NCBI RefSeq assembly: GCF_000208745.1 | Contig: NC_030856.1 | Coordinates: forward strand, 139,573-203,572 | DNA from: Theobroma cacao | Taxonomy: Eukaryota; Streptophyta; Magnoliopsida; Malvales; Malvaceae | Length of the DNA stretch: 64,000 bases | Direction of reading: 5' to 3' | Part shown: positions 11,818-27,109 of the stretch, piece after piece | How positions within the stretch are numbered: position 1 is the first letter of the stretch | Layout of the letters: each line of letters begins with the position of its first letter | Position numbers and translations under genes: made by a program | Notes under the pieces: model-generated | What the model was told of the DNA's origin: nothing | Database searches by the model: none | What the model saw: the letters and a program-made list of their open reading frames with translations, nothing else

Positions 11818-14800
11818 TCAACAGAATAATCTTCGTTGCTGCAACAAGTATGCCGACAACCATCAGTATTAGTGGAAGAAAACGATGACTTGAAAAGAAT
11901 GCATGAACACCAAGATAATAAATCGGAATTTGGAACTCTAAATCATAGCTCGAGCTCATCTTTCATACACATCTATCATTTTTCTTTTCAATAAGCAGAC
12001 AAGGGGGTGGTTTGCCTATCCAAACAATTGATAGAAAGTTAAAGCAAAGTAGGGTCTTGAATTGTTTTTCATTTGGTGTGAAGCCAACAAGCAACCCTAT
12101 CACAGGAAAGGGTTCTAAAACACATTTGCAATCTCCTAGAAATTCAAGCCTTCTAAACACCAGAATACAGGATCAAGTTCAAGATTGCAATACTGTGGAA
12201 TATACTACTCGATGGAGAATGGAACTTACTTGACTTTTAGACTCACGTATATTTTCCAGCAACTCTGCAATCTCAAGTTGCTTCATCACCGTAGCATGTA
12301 GAACCTGTAAAATGACACCATCGTCAAAACAAAAAATTGTGATCATTGAAATCAAAGTCCAGTCCTCGAACCTCTGACTGTTATAAAGCAAGTAAGATGA
12401 GCCATACTCTCTTTGTTTTCTCAAGGTCAAACTCGACAGATTTGATCCGGTCCAGAGAATCCATAAGCATTTTCTCCTTTTCTACGGGAATTCCAGCAGG
12501 CTTGTTGCTAAGCTCCTCAAATGCTTTCTCTAGTTTCTGAAGACGCTCTATACATGGAAGGACACGGTCTTCTTCATTAACAGCTTCAGCTGCTGGTGAA
12601 TTTGAATGGCTATTTGTGTTGCTGGATTCCATTGCACTCGAAGGATGAATGTTGTTTGGCTTTCTCCAAGATTCAAATCGAACAGTACGAATGAAAGCAG
12701 CCAGTCTGACCAATAAAGCTATTAACATTTTTGCCACAGAATGAATATTCCTTCTCCCAACCCTTTCCTTGACAGTGTCAAACCAATGGCTGACTGATGT
12801 TCCTGAAGTTTAACATCAACTTAGAAAATAAATCCCATGCGTAGGGACTATAACAAAACATCCGTCAACTATATGGTGAATATCTATATCCTATCTGTGA
12901 AACCAGATAGTGAACAAGAAACACTGTCCATATACCATCAAATAAACCATAAACAATGAAAAACTTAAAGTATCCTCCAGGAAGAAGACAACTGATTACT
13001 GTAATAAAATAGCATTTTAAATACCTTCTGAATACGAAGAAGATGCCTGTTTGTGAGATTGGCTATCCACGTTACTGGAATTACGCAACTGATCTAGGGA
13101 ATACAGTGGTCCTTGGTCACTTTCTATAGTTTTCTCAACCAGAGGGAAACTATCATCACAACTATAGTAAGCATTTGGATCGGATACCCTCATCTGCATA
13201 AATCACAATCAATTTTATTCAAAAGGCACAAAAACACACATTAGTAACCACAATGAAACAGAATACTGCTTTTGCAACTCACTTCTTCATGAACTGGTGC
13301 CAAACAAGGAAATGCAGAGCTTCTTTGTCCAATTGGAGAACACTGGTTGTCAATATCTGAACCAGACTCTGCTGTTGATGTGTTGCTAGCCCTTCCCTGA
13401 CATAACAGATTATGTGTCAATTGACCTGCATAGAAGATATAATCACAGAACATTATTGAGCTCAATGATCAATAGACTTTAACACTTACCTTTAATGACC
13501 GTGTCTGAACATAAGAGTCATATTTATGCTGGTCATTAGATACTCTGGTGATTTGCCTCACAAATGTTGCTTCCGCATTATGTACAAGCTATCGACACAA
13601 CCACATGTTAATCTCCAGATAAAAGTTGAGTAAAACCTAAAATCATGTCTAACAAACATTTCATGTTTAAGAGGAAGAAGCAGCATATTATATAAACAAA
13701 ACTACTTTGATTGAAGGGATGGCTACCTTCATTATCTCTGGATCATTCCATGGACCTTTATTGGATCTAAGGCACCCTCCATCTGTAGAGCAAGTGCATG
13801 ACCCTCCTAAGAAGTCCGGCAACTGACTGAAAGAGGTGAAGAAAAGGAAAGGACTTAGGAGTAATCATAGGTTGAATTCTCTTGCAGGTAAGAATAAACA
13901 GATAATAAACAGACCTAGAGTCAATGATCTCCTGTAGCCTACCCAGAGACTTGGGCTCCAAAACCTGAAATTTGTAAATGAAAAATTGAGTCATCTAGAG
14001 GGCAAGAAAAGGGAAATAAAAAAAAAGAATGCCTAAAGCCATATCCTTTACATTTATCTTTCCGATTGTCTTTGCATCAAGAAATTTTTGAGCAGCAGGC
14101 CAAAGCATCTTTTTGAATCCAGGACCAGCATTGACTATGTACATTCTGTGCAATGTCTGTAAAGCCATACAAAAAAGAATTAAATACCAATTAGCAACAG
14201 AAAGTAAAAATATGATTGGATTGTATTGCATACCTCAGGGTAATAGCTGTTGTCTATTTTAGTCATGGCAGCCAAAAGATTTGCAGCAGTCCTGCTAAAA
14301 TTCTTCATGCCCTACATTAGAAACAACATTTAATTACCAATTATAAGTCCACCATCGGGTTGCTGTAAATGACTCAAAACAGCCACCACTAGAGGAAGAA
14401 AATATTTCAACATTCCACAGTAAGTAGGACTGGCCCTATTGCACAGTCCATTAGTGGCACGGTTTAAGTCATCGGTGAAGTGGGGGCATAGCAAAAATTA
14501 AAGTGAAATGCAGCACTTGTATTCAGTTCTAGTGCTAGACCTATATAAAAAAGAAAAATACTGTGTACATTGGCAATGCAAAGATTTCTAAAAGCTACAA
14601 AGCTGGCAAAGTTGCTTTTCAAACAAAAAAAAAAAAGCTAGCAAAGTTCTGCCATAATGCTATATGTAATGTTGTCAAATCTTCAACTTGTTAAAGGCTG
14701 TCAAAGATAAGAGTCAAATACCAGTCCTTGTACATCCAATATAGTAGTTGTTGAACAGATTTGTCGCTTTGCTGCAATTGAACAAGCAGGGAATTTCTCT

Positions 14801-15897
14801 AACAGAGCTCTCTCAAACTCTTGGACATGGTACTTCAAATACCGATCTATGGTGGTGATACGCATAAGCCTACTGGGATGGGCTTTCCCAAGCCGCTCAA
14901 TGTAAACAGGTCTTCCTTCCTTGTCAACTCCATGGTATCCTTGGGGATAATATTGCAATACTTCTTCCAGCTCTTCAAACTCGAAATCCTAAGTATTGAT
15001 TGACTCAAAAAAAAAGGTTAAACTTATACAATAAAAGGATACTGCACGAAAACATAATCCTAGCTATTATAAACTGTGCATAATAATCATGAGAGTAACA
15101 TAAAATTCTAAGATGCCAGAAAACTATTTGGCCTCATCAAATATTATGCAAGCCATTGATTTGCGGTTTGGCTTGTTAACTCTTTTCCAGCTTTAGCGAA
15201 CATGCAATGAAATAGATAGAACAAAGTTTACATTTCTCACCCCCAAAATGGTGTCCGTTCCGAACTCTTTCCTCCAATTAAGCATGTCTTCCCACATCTG
15301 GATTGTTTTTTCAATGTTAAACTCTCTAGCTTTCAAGAATCTACAAGTTAAAAGTAGTACTTCTCAGCACACTTAAGTTGGCCAGGTATAATGTGAAACC
15401 TTTAACAAATCGAGCGGCCAAATTTGCTGGTTTAATATGGTAAAGGCTTACAACTAGGTGTTTGAAACCACCAACTGACCTCAACAAAGAATGATAATCG
15501 TCATGCCTAGGAGGCAACAAACCCTTATGATGAAGTTTCTGACGCAATTCATGAACAGCACTCTCCTCTTTTGCATCTCTGACATCCTCAATGGATACAG
15601 AAGGGACCCTGTAATCGATTTTCCTCTTCCCTCTTTTCTTAAGGGAATGAGTAAACTTGTTGGACGCATTTATGGCCTTCTTTTTCAGATTCCCAATCTT
15701 GGATCTTCTCCTCTCATCTTCAGAGTTGTCAAAATCAGACCTTCTGTCTCTGCTTTCATCATTCACCCCAATTTCTTCCGCCCCTAGGCAATATTGATAA
15801 AACCAAAGTAAAATTAAACAGGGCTGACACTAACAAGTCAAAAAGAAGAAAAGCATTTCATGAAGTAGCACACATATATTATTAATATACCTGACAT
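11818..15897 (-). CDS. SEC14-like phosphatidylinositol transfer protein (SFH type)
   Basis: Fourteen coding exons (15897-15891, 15783-15480, 15340-15241, 14988-14722, 14311-14234, 14156-14052, 13964-13915, 13826-13727, 13588-13490, 13396-13283, 13193-13025, 12802-12408, 12304-12230, 11838-11818) give 627 residues. The N-terminus (MSGAEEIG, then basic KKK/RRR stretches) precedes a CRAL-TRIO N domain (about 95-137) and a SEC14 lipid-binding domain (about 145-320; [17 protein letters not shown] motif). The C-terminal part carries a coiled coil (about 550-620). It ends in a basic, Cys-terminated RRLFC, as expected of plant SEC14-nodulin proteins. Such proteins present phosphatidylinositol to kinases at membranes during polarised growth. 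The first coding exon is 7 bases and the last only 21, so simple predictors may miss both. Upstream noncoding exons could not be fixed. Confidence 0.93.
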
Positions 15898-16900
15898 CTC
15901 AGCAATTTGCAAAAGTAAAAGCTTTGATCTTTGAAGCTAGCAGTGCTTAATAGAAAAGAAATAAAACCATCATGTTCTGTTCTGCACATTGTGGCAAACA
16001 ATTAGAGAACAGAAGCAGAAACTCATCATTTGGCATTAAGAAGCAGTAACTAAAGCAGCAAAATTTATGAAAGAGCAAACCTAAAATATAACTAGAGTGG
16101 AAACAGGACAAAAATGATAAAGAGAATGATCAGATCTGGACAAAAATGAATAAGCTTTTCTCTTCGTTATCCAATAAAACTAATATACTGGACTAGTAAT
16201 TCTCTTCGTGTCTGTTGAACTATTAAAAAAATACATCAAATTTCAATGAAAGTAGAGCAAAACAAATAAGGAAATGAATAAAAGAGTGAGCTTTAAACGG
16301 AGAGACGAGTCGGTGATTAGAAACAGTGGAAAAACAGTGACTCAAGCTCTTATAAGATGAAGCTGCAACGCATTCAATCTCTTACAATGCTTGCTAATTA
16401 TTACAACACCAATCGTACGGATCTCCCCCTCCTCTGTTTTTCATTTTTCCTATATCAATAGTTTCAATTCAAAAAGGAAAGGAGAACGCACCCACTGACT
16501 CCAGGGACCGAACGTGGAATCAACCCAACCGCACCAAATCTCTCGAGAAACGAGAGAGAGAAGGAAAAAACACCAAAAAAACAACAGCAAAAACGAAAAG
16601 CAGAAACTTTCCAGGAAAATGTAGAGGATTTTCTGGGAGAATAAAAAAAACAACAACAAAATGTTTTCCGAAAGATCTGGTTTTTATTGATCGTTTTTAA
16701 CTTTTCCACCAGTTTCTCTCACTTAACAAATCACAAAACGCAAACCCTTTTCTTCTTTCCTTCTCTCTCTCTCACTCTCTCCCTCTCTCTCTCTAAAAAG
16801 ATGAAGAAGAAAAAGGATGGAGGTGGGCAGAGCAGGCGGTGAAGGTTCCAGCGAGAGACAGAAAGAGAAAGAAAATGAGCGTCTCACTTTGCTTTGCTTT
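15898..16900 (-). promoter_or_regulatory. 5' leader and promoter of the SFH gene
   Basis: Upstream of the SFH start there is no coding frame of note. The strand is strongly GA-rich at 16750-16800 (CT-rich on the plus strand), a pattern common around plant transcription starts. The leader probably contains an intron, because the first coding piece is only seven bases, but I could not place its donor. Confidence 0.4.
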
Positions 16901-19900
16901 ACTTTGCTTCGCTTCCTCTTATTTGTCAGCTCGGCTTTGCATACGTGGCCTTTTCTTGGTTAATTTATCTATAAATTAAACGGAAATTAATTAGTAACTG
17001 CAGCAGCAAATATGGAATGGAGTGACTGTGACTTTTGAGGAGCTAAAGCATGCTTCCTGCTTTTGACCTTTTTCTACCTCTTTCGCTCAGATTCTTATAC
17101 AGTAACATAAATAGTAGAGATATCAAATAAATAAAAAAATTTACGTATTTCGATCTCTTATTATACTCATTCTAACTCTCAAAGCGTTACATTCTAACCC
17201 GAATAGGATTAAATATGGAGTAAGAAGTAGCTAATGATTTATAGGACACTATAATTCTAGTTTTAATCCGAAACTCAACAGTACTCTCTCGAAGTGTCTC
17301 TACACCAAAACTCAATATCCATGAGCTAGCATGGTTCTTCTCTCTCTGTTCATCGCCATGTTATCATTTTGATGACACAAAGAACCTCGAAAAGGGTAGA
17401 GAGGGGATGTAGGTGACTGCTAGGAAGAGAGGAAAAGAGTTGAGGCAAAGTTTTGCCAGTATTAGGTCACCATCCCTTCTTTTGGCTAAAATGGGGAGGT
17501 GGGTGGGTTTGGTGGCAAACCAGAGGCTGAGAGAAGATCCCCCACAATCCCCTCTGACTTGGCTCTATTCTGCATACGTGGTTGATCATCCATGACTACA
17601 AAACACACAACTCCTACCAGGCCGCAATTAATGTTAGGTGTCTTTTGATTATTGATTATTATTTATTAATCCTAGGAGGTGGATACATCATTTGCAACAT
17701 GCCAGAAATCCACATCCATGGTAAGCTCTGTAACTGTTAAATGCTACTGTTACTAGTAGACAGTGGTATTTAAAGCTTGGCTCGGTAGCAATACAAAAAT
17801 TACAAATGCAAGAACATAAGGAAATCCTTGCAGCCCGAGCCAACTAACACCCTGACCCTGTACCCAAATTACTAGCCCATGCTGTCTCAGTCAGGGACTC
17901 AGATTTCGGAATTTCAATCCCAAACCCCACCATCATCACAAAATCACACTCCCATGCATGGAATCAAACTGAATCTGAAACATACAAATTTTCATCTTGC
18001 TTCTCAATCAGTTGCTACTGCAGTACTTACTAGTTGACAATGAACTTGAAACAGGTTCAAGAGACATTAATGCCGCATCCAATATCGGATTTTGCTGTTC
18101 TGTTTTTTTGGTGTATTTATGAATGTTAAAAAGTACAAAACTACATGGATGGTCCCATCCCATCAGTACTAAAAAACAGAGAAAAACCAACGGTTGGTCA
18201 GTTAAAGTAAAATTCTTTCATTATCTAATTATTGTGGGCTTTTATGGGGGAGAGGGTTTTTACAGTTCTTGGGAATGGTTAAATTCAAACACGAAAGCTT
18301 CTCAGATGGAGGGAAGAATGATAGCGTCATCATTGCTACCCTCTTCAATGCTTAAACTGCAACAAAACAAATGCCGCCATCAAACTGATGCAATTTTTTC
18401 CCTTTTATGCTTATATAGTTAATGAAAATAATAAAAAGAAACAAAGCAAAGGGAGTAATACACATTCTTCATTGCCAATGTTTGGTTTTTCTTGTACTTC
18501 ATTGCATTCGCACCATAGGCATTAGCTTCGAATATATAATGAAGTTAGCTTAAAGATGACGTCTTTGCTCGATGATTTTGGCCCATTCTTATTGCAAAAT
18601 CAAACACAAAAATTAATTAAAAGGAAGATCAAAATGGTCAACTTTTTCGGGTAAGATTGCATTTGAGTGGTCAGAAAACTCCGTATGCTTTCTACGTCTT
18701 CGAGCACATTGCAATGGAGATAGTGCTTGGAACACTATGGAGCGTGGACCTAAACTTTACATGCTTTCTTTTCTTTTTTGGGGTAATTTTTAATGGCACT
18801 CAAAAGGAATGTCAAATTAGACTATAGTTTTGTTGGTCGAGGTAAATGAATATGAGCTGTAGGAAGTAGAAATGAAGATGGAAAATGGTGGAAAGAGACA
18901 GGGGGAGAGTTGATATTTTGGTTGCTAGTGGGGGACTCAGCCAGATTTGATTCTGATATCGAGGTGCAGGAGAGGAAAAAACAGGGAAGAGCTGGAGGCT
19001 GGAGAGGGAGCGTCGGTGGAGAAGTCACTCTCAAGAAGACAAAGACATAACGCCCCTGCTCAGCCCCAAACCTCCATCGCCAAAACCAAGATAAGCTCAG
19101 CAGTTAATAGTCCCTGTCAAGGCATACCTCTCCCCCTTTCTGCGTATATCAGAAGACCTTTCCCTTCCCTTCCCTCCCCTTTATCCTGCTGCCACATATA
19201 TACCATCTTTCTTTCATTAATTACATAACCTGAAACCTACTGAAAAAGAAGGAACAGTAGTCTTCTCGATCATCATCGTCCAAGGGATTGCGTTGCGTGC
19301 AATCTGGTTCTGTACATCAAAACACAACATGTTGTCTTAAGGGGTGTTGGCCTAGGCTGAAGACATTCCTATGTCCGAGAAAGCGACAAATGCAAACATC
19401 CCTAGAATTACCTAATGCCTAGCAGTGTTTTCTCTCTTTGTTGGTGGCTTTTCTGTCAGTTTATATTGGCAGATTCTGATTCCAAAAACTACTTTTTTAA
19501 GTTTTTTCACTCTAAACAAACCTTTTTCATCCTTGAAGAGTGTGTGCGTGACTTTTCCTTCCTCCCGCGTTTACTATAAGTATTAAATTTCTGTCAAAGA
19601 ATTGGATTCAAAGCCCGTGATGCTTTTGTCTCTGACAATAACTGCCATATTGGTTTCCATGCAACAAACTTGGCCTCTACTTTCTCTCTCGGGTATCACT
19701 ACTAGTGCCATCACTTCTCTATTACTGACTGCTATACATGTTACCTTGGAGTTAAAAATTAAGCCTACTTGCCCATAATAAATAAGCTATTGATCTTTGG
19801 GTTGAATTAAACAACAATGTGAACCGACACCGTATCCAATTCCAACCGACAGCTTTTTGTTGCCATGACAAGATACCTCAAGTCAAAATCCACCTTTCCT

Positions 19901-21100
19901 CTCTCTTTCTTTAACAATTGGTAAAATGTTTTCCATGGCCTTGGGAAACACATACTATCAATCACCCATTTTTTTTTACTATGATTTTGACATTTTTCTC
20001 TCCATGGGGTTTTGCTCTTAATTAATCCTTAATCACAACCTTGATTACATGCTATTTAGCTAGAGAGGACTGACAGTAACAATTAACAAAAGCAGAAACC
20101 ACCAAACATTGGGTAGTGTCCAAAACAAAAAACACAAAGGGCCAAAAATATCACGGCTCCTTCTGCTTGGATGGATGGGAAAGAGATAATTTATCAAGGC
20201 AGAGGCAAAGGGAACAGGCCTACATCTACAAGGACGTATCATGAAAGTTCATTCTGCCTCTCCTTTTTGCTCTCTCTCACAAGTCATAAGCTGCCTTGGT
20301 TGTTGTTGCATTGCATGTGATTGTGAGCATTTTTTATTTGAATTGTTACTAGTTTGATAGAAAAAGCATGGATGCAGATGGGGATGAAATTGGACAAGGG
20401 AAAGGGCCAGGGCTGAGGAGGAACAGAAATCAAGCAAAAGGGGGAAACATGCAGACACCATGGGAGGGTTGGTGCGGTGTGAATGATATTGGCCTATTAA
20501 TTGCCAAGGGTCCCCCCCGGTTCTGTCAAGTTGTTTAATGCAGGGTGTGTTGTTTTTTTTTTTTTTTTCTTACTTTTCTATCTTTGTTATGCCCACATAA
20601 TAATAAATATTTCACGCTTCTGTCACTCCCACGTTTGACTTGCTCCGTCTTAGTTGGGTCGAACAGATTTCTCTAGTTCCCATTCAGCCCAACAGTTGGG
20701 CCTTTATCGGACAATCAATCCCAAATCTCAAACTCAGATGTAGGAAGTAATGTGCTTCTGATCCAGGCTGGGAGGGACTAAAATTTGCACGTACAGTCCA
20801 TGATCCAGCCCAAACTATTCAAGTTCTGAAGAACCTCAAAGAATAGTAGGTTAGCCCTGGAGGACTTACTTTACTGGGGCTTAGGGTCACTTGAAATCTA
20901 GACCACAAATTCAATTGCGAGAGCAAACACCTGAATTTAGCATAAATGCTTCATAAAGCTATATTAAACAGCTATTACAAGACCTGTTTCGGTTTTAAAT
21001 TAAGAGCAATAACCCTTTTAAATCCACAGAAACATCGAAACTTATCAAAGATGTTTTATATAGTATCCAGACAGTTATTTCTATTATTTACTAATAGGGA
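16900..21100. other. 4.2 kb stretch with no supported gene
   Basis: No open frame here resembles a known protein or can be spliced to a convincing product. Short CT-rich and poly-T tracts occur, for example near 20550. I looked for known plant microRNA sequences and tRNA motifs and found none that hold up. It may hold regulatory DNA or an unrecognised noncoding transcript. Confidence 0.45.
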
Positions 21101-21126
21101 TCCAACATGACATCCTGGCGGACCCT

Positions 21127-22869
<1,743 letters not shown>

Positions 22870-23570
22870 TGGAAAAACCCTCTCTCAAGCAAGAATGGGA
22901 TGGTAACTGCAGCAAAAACAAATTGAAAGTAATGAAAAGAACTGTAATAATCAAAATCTCAACCAACAGTATCCGACAGAGTCTCCTTTGCTATTAAGAA
23001 ATTATTTTAATATAATAGTCACCCGTGTCAACAAGAACTGTTATAAAATTTTTAATTTTATACAAAAGAAAACTCACAGGGCCCATAATTTTCCCGATTC
23101 AAAACAGTATACTGGTTCAAGTTATTAATGTGGAGCGGTGCTAAGTCACTCTATCAAAAGAAATTAATGGATTTTTTCCAGATTTTCTAGGCAAGCAAAC
23201 AAACAAAGGGCAGGGGCTAGGGCACATATATCACCCACACATATAAAAAAAAATATGATGTAAACAGAGATTAAATAAAAAATAAAATAGAAATTAAAAA
23301 GCCGATCCATCACCAATAACATAATCAGATAAAAAAAAGAATAAAAAACATATTCTCGGGAATCCCAAACGAAGCATATAGTGAATCAAAACGTACAAAA
23401 TATAAAAAAAATCAATAAAAACAGCCGCCACTAGAAAGGGGAAAAACAAAAAAAAACCAAGTTTGTTGCGAAAACTGCACGGGGAAATGAAAATTCAATC
23501 AAAGAGAAAAGGAGAAGCGAAGGGAAAGGATAAAGGAATTACCTTGGCCGAGGAATTGCGAAGGGTCGAC

Positions 23571-23577
23571 TAGGGTT
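23571..23577 (-). promoter_or_regulatory. Telo-box-like AACCCTA in the UBC leader
   Basis: The minus strand reads AACCCTA within the presumed first leader exon of the E2 gene, upstream of the leader splice donor at 23542. The motif is typical of highly expressed plant housekeeping genes. Functional assignment is inference. Confidence 0.35.
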
Positions 23578-23649
23578 AATAGAGCGAAAGAAATGAACGA
23601 AGAAAGACTTGGGGGGATTTAGGATTTGATGTTATACAAAGAGAAAGGG

Positions 23650-24640
23650 GCCTTGGTGGCGGTGATTCTGTGCCACGCGGCCCTCTCTTTTCTTTACTTG
23701 CCGCCTTATTATTCGCTCCCTTATTTTCTCTCCATTTTTTAAATTTTTTATTTTTATTAATGTATTAAATTATATTTTGCAATTACAAAAAAACCTTTTT
23801 TTCCCCCTTAATTCTATTAAATTTATAGAATTTAAGATTTAAAAATGGAAACAAAAATGTGTGAACTGAAATCATTCATTGATTTGGTAATAATTCCAAA
23901 CAAGTAAAGTAATTAATATCTTACCCTTAATGAATCAAAAGTTTAATAATTTATGTGAATAAATCATAAATATATGCATTTAGTTTTTGATATCAGTTGA
24001 TAATACACAATCAATATTGAACACAATGAAGTGACCATATATATATATATATATATGTGGCATGCACCAATGCAATGCTTGCTCACTGTGTTTTCCTTTC
24101 TTCTTCTCTTCCTAGCGACATCCAATAATGTTTTATAAGACATGAGGGAAGACGTTTTCTACTAGGTTTTCTTTTGTAGCCATGGATCGTCAATCCAATT
24201 CTTGTTCTTTCATATGCATGCATGCATGTTTTTGCAACCAGGCCAACCTTGACATATATAATAACAAACTTCTTCTAACACGATCTGATGCATTCTAACA
24301 TGTATGGGGCTGATGAAGATGGAAACTGTGTTGGGGAAGAAGATATGTTCGGTCTTTATCTAAGTGATCTTAACACACTTTGATGGATGAATGTTGAATT
24401 GGTGATGATGGTAGTGCTGGTATTTTATTTTATAATACAAGATAGGGAGGGACTGCTGATCCGTATACTATATTAGTTCGTTGAGGTGTTCGCTGTTTTT
24501 GTGGGAAAAGTCAGCGCAGATAATTTAGTTAGTGTGCAACCACAACAAGCGGCTGGAAATAGAACGCATCCTCAACAAGGACAAAAATACGTGGTGGGTT
24601 CACCACAAAACTTGGTTTTTAAACGCCTCATTCTAACATC
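23650..24640. other. Shared upstream region of UBC (-) and CML21-like (+) genes
   Basis: About 1 kb of AT-rich DNA lies between two divergent genes. It includes a (TA)n run at about 24038-24056 and a short GCATGCATGCAT tract near 24216. No coding frame is credible. It likely carries promoters for both directions. Confidence 0.5.
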
Positions 24641-25417
24641 AAACTACACCAACCAACCCCACTTTCTCTCTGATTTCCAGCGTTTCCTCCTTGTTCCATA
24701 TCTTCCATCTTCTTATCTTGCTCCTCTCTCTCTCTCTCGTTTTCTTCCTTTTTGTCTCCCTTCACAGTTCAGATTGTTAGTTTGAAGCCAGTTTGGATCT
24801 CTTATTGTCCTACCTGGAGCTTGGTGTTGGTAGCTGCAGTCTGTTTTCGTTTCCAGTTGCTTGAATTCCATCCTCTTCGATTTGGCGTTTTGGCTTTTAC
24901 GGGGTTAATTTGGGTAGCACAAGGCTTGAAAGGATCCTGGTTTGGGCTTTGAAGGTTGTGCTTCTTCCTGGTGAGTGCTTCTGCTTTTCAATTTTTTGCC
25001 TTTCCTTATCTTTTCGGAATATAATCATTTTGGTTTTTGTCTTTTTGAGATCATGCCTACTGCTTCCTGTCCTGTGTGTAATTAATCATGGGGATCATTG
25101 ACTACTCATTTTCTTGTGAACCACTCATATCTGTTACTGCTTTTTTACTCCATTTATTGCTCTCAGCCGTGACTCATGAGCCTTATTCATGATAGTAAAG
25201 CTGTTAATAGATAAGGCTATACCATCTGATTACTGATCTCTGCTTGGAGTCAATGTTTTCCTGGTATTCTGTTTATGCTCATAAGGTAATGGTAGTTACT
25301 GCATAAACTGAATTATTGATTTGTCAGGGATCAGAAACTTCATATTTGCTACAATGAGATGGCTTGAGTGTTTTTTAATATTGTTTACTTGTATGGCCAG
25401 GCAACTAGAAGTTGGAA

Positions 25418-27107
25418 ATGGGAGGTGTCGCGGGAAAGCTTGAATCGCCAGAAATGGTATGGGTACCAGAAACAAAACTAGAAGCTAAAATGGTTGAAGC
25501 TATGCAGCGAAGGGCATCTAAAGGAACTGCAATGAAATCCTTTAACAGCATAATCTTAAAGTTCCCAAAAATTGATGAGAACTTAAGGAAGTGCAAAGCT
25601 ATTTTTGAGCAGTTTGGTATGTATGGCTTTCTTGTAATGTTCTTCAATTAGCTGATGATTAACCGAAACATGAAATTTGTGACACTATAGCCACATGAAT
25701 GAAAATTTTAAGCTTCAATGTCTGGCCAAAACTATGTTCTGAGAGAGATTGGTATTCCTGGCAATTTTCTGGTACTCCCTGGAGAAATACTCATTGCATT
25801 TTCTATTTGTCTGGCCTTCCAGTGAATCAATAAGTTTTATGTTGAAATCTTCAGCAAATTTTTGTTCATTTAAGCCATAGCATTCAATCTCACACACATG
25901 TTTTTTTTTTTTTTTTTTTGCATAACTCGTTTCCATTGCTTTTCTTTGTAGATGAGGATTCAAATGGTGCAATTGATCATGAAGAGCTGAAAAAATGTCT
26001 CAACAAGCTTGAAGTTTCTTTCACAGAGGAGGAGATAAATGATCTCTTTAATGCATGTGATATCAATGAGGATATGGGAATGAAATTCAACGAGTTCATT
26101 GTACTTCTTTGCCTTGTCCATCTTTTCAAGGACAATGCTGCATCACTTGAAGCTGTATCCTTAAACACAAAACTCGATTTTCTGTGCTTCTGTTCAAGCT
26201 AGTGTCTGTTGCTTTTTTCTGATAGGTAAAAGTCACTCTTTAAGTTATATTACGGTATCAAACGTTTTGGTTTCTTTGAGGTTGTTTGGCTGTTCTTTTG
26301 ATGTGACAATTCCCATGTTTTTAGAGCACAATCAATGGCATTCATCCTTCTGTCACCAGGAGGATGCCCTTGCACTGGTGATTTCAAGCCATTGCACCTA
26401 ACTTCCAGACTTAGAACCTTTCAGAAAGCATATAAACAGGTGTAGATTCCTATAATACAAACTATGATTGTGTTTTTCTGTTCTGTCATCTTGGTCTTTC
26501 CATGACATTGGTTAGAAATCAAGGATGGGAATGCAAAATTTGGAGGCCACGTTTGAAACTTTGGTTGATGCATTTGTGTTCTTGGACAAGAACAAGGATG
26601 GTTATGTTAGCAAGAATGAGATGGTTCAAGCCATAAATGAATCAGGGGAGCGTTCCTCTGGACGAATAGCCATGAAAAGATTTGGTCAGCTCTCTCTCTC
26701 TCTCTCTCTCCAATATGACAGAAAATGCAGATCCGAACTCAAATTCACATGTGCATTTTGATGCTTAGATTGCTATGTGCATTTTGTTTAAAGGGCAAGA
26801 GGCACTTGTGTCATCTTAGATTGTGCATAGACAAGACAGAAGAAGATTAGACAGCATCCAAAATCCCTTAATTAACTTTAGCTGACACAGATTCATGTCA
26901 GGAGTACTGTCCATCTGTTGAGTTCATGTTTTACTCTAATTAAACTAAATTCATTGCATAACATATGCTTATTGTGACATTGCAGAAGAGATGGACTGGG
27001 ATAAAAATGGATCAGTGAATTTCAAGGAATTTCTTTTTGCATTTACACGCTGGGTTGGGATCGATGACATGGAAGATGAGGAAGAAGAAGAGGAAGGGAG
27101 GGTCTGA
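25418..27107 (+). CDS. CML21: Calmodulin-like EF-hand protein, CML21-like
   Basis: Four exons (25418-25616, 25952-26154, 26516-26684, 26986-27107) give 230 residues. The sequence begins MGGVAGKLE, so the second residue is a Gly that could be N-myristoylated. It has four EF-hand loops at about 67-78, 103-114, 158-169 and 194-205. Loops 1, 3 and 4 have all Ca2+ ligands. Loop 2 has Met where the central Gly is expected and is probably weak. The C-terminus is a run of Glu. It should be a cytosolic or membrane-attached calcium sensor; the targets are not known to me. A 5' leader intron at 24971-25400 precedes the start. An upstream non-ATG extension of the frame was rejected in favour of this conserved start. 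Confidence 0.92.
26691..26709 (+). repeat. (CT)n microsatellite beside a splice donor
   Basis: A TC dinucleotide run starts five bases into intron 3 of the CML21-like gene, right after the donor sequence GTCAGC. Length variation here could affect splicing of this already weak donor. Confidence 0.7.
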
Positions 27108-27109
27108 GT

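Noticed and set aside
19279..19295. Sequence TCCAAGGGATTGCGTTG resembling miR393
   Set aside because: It has a missing base and two changes against the miR393 sequence I recall, and no complementary arm is visible within about 200 bases to form a hairpin.
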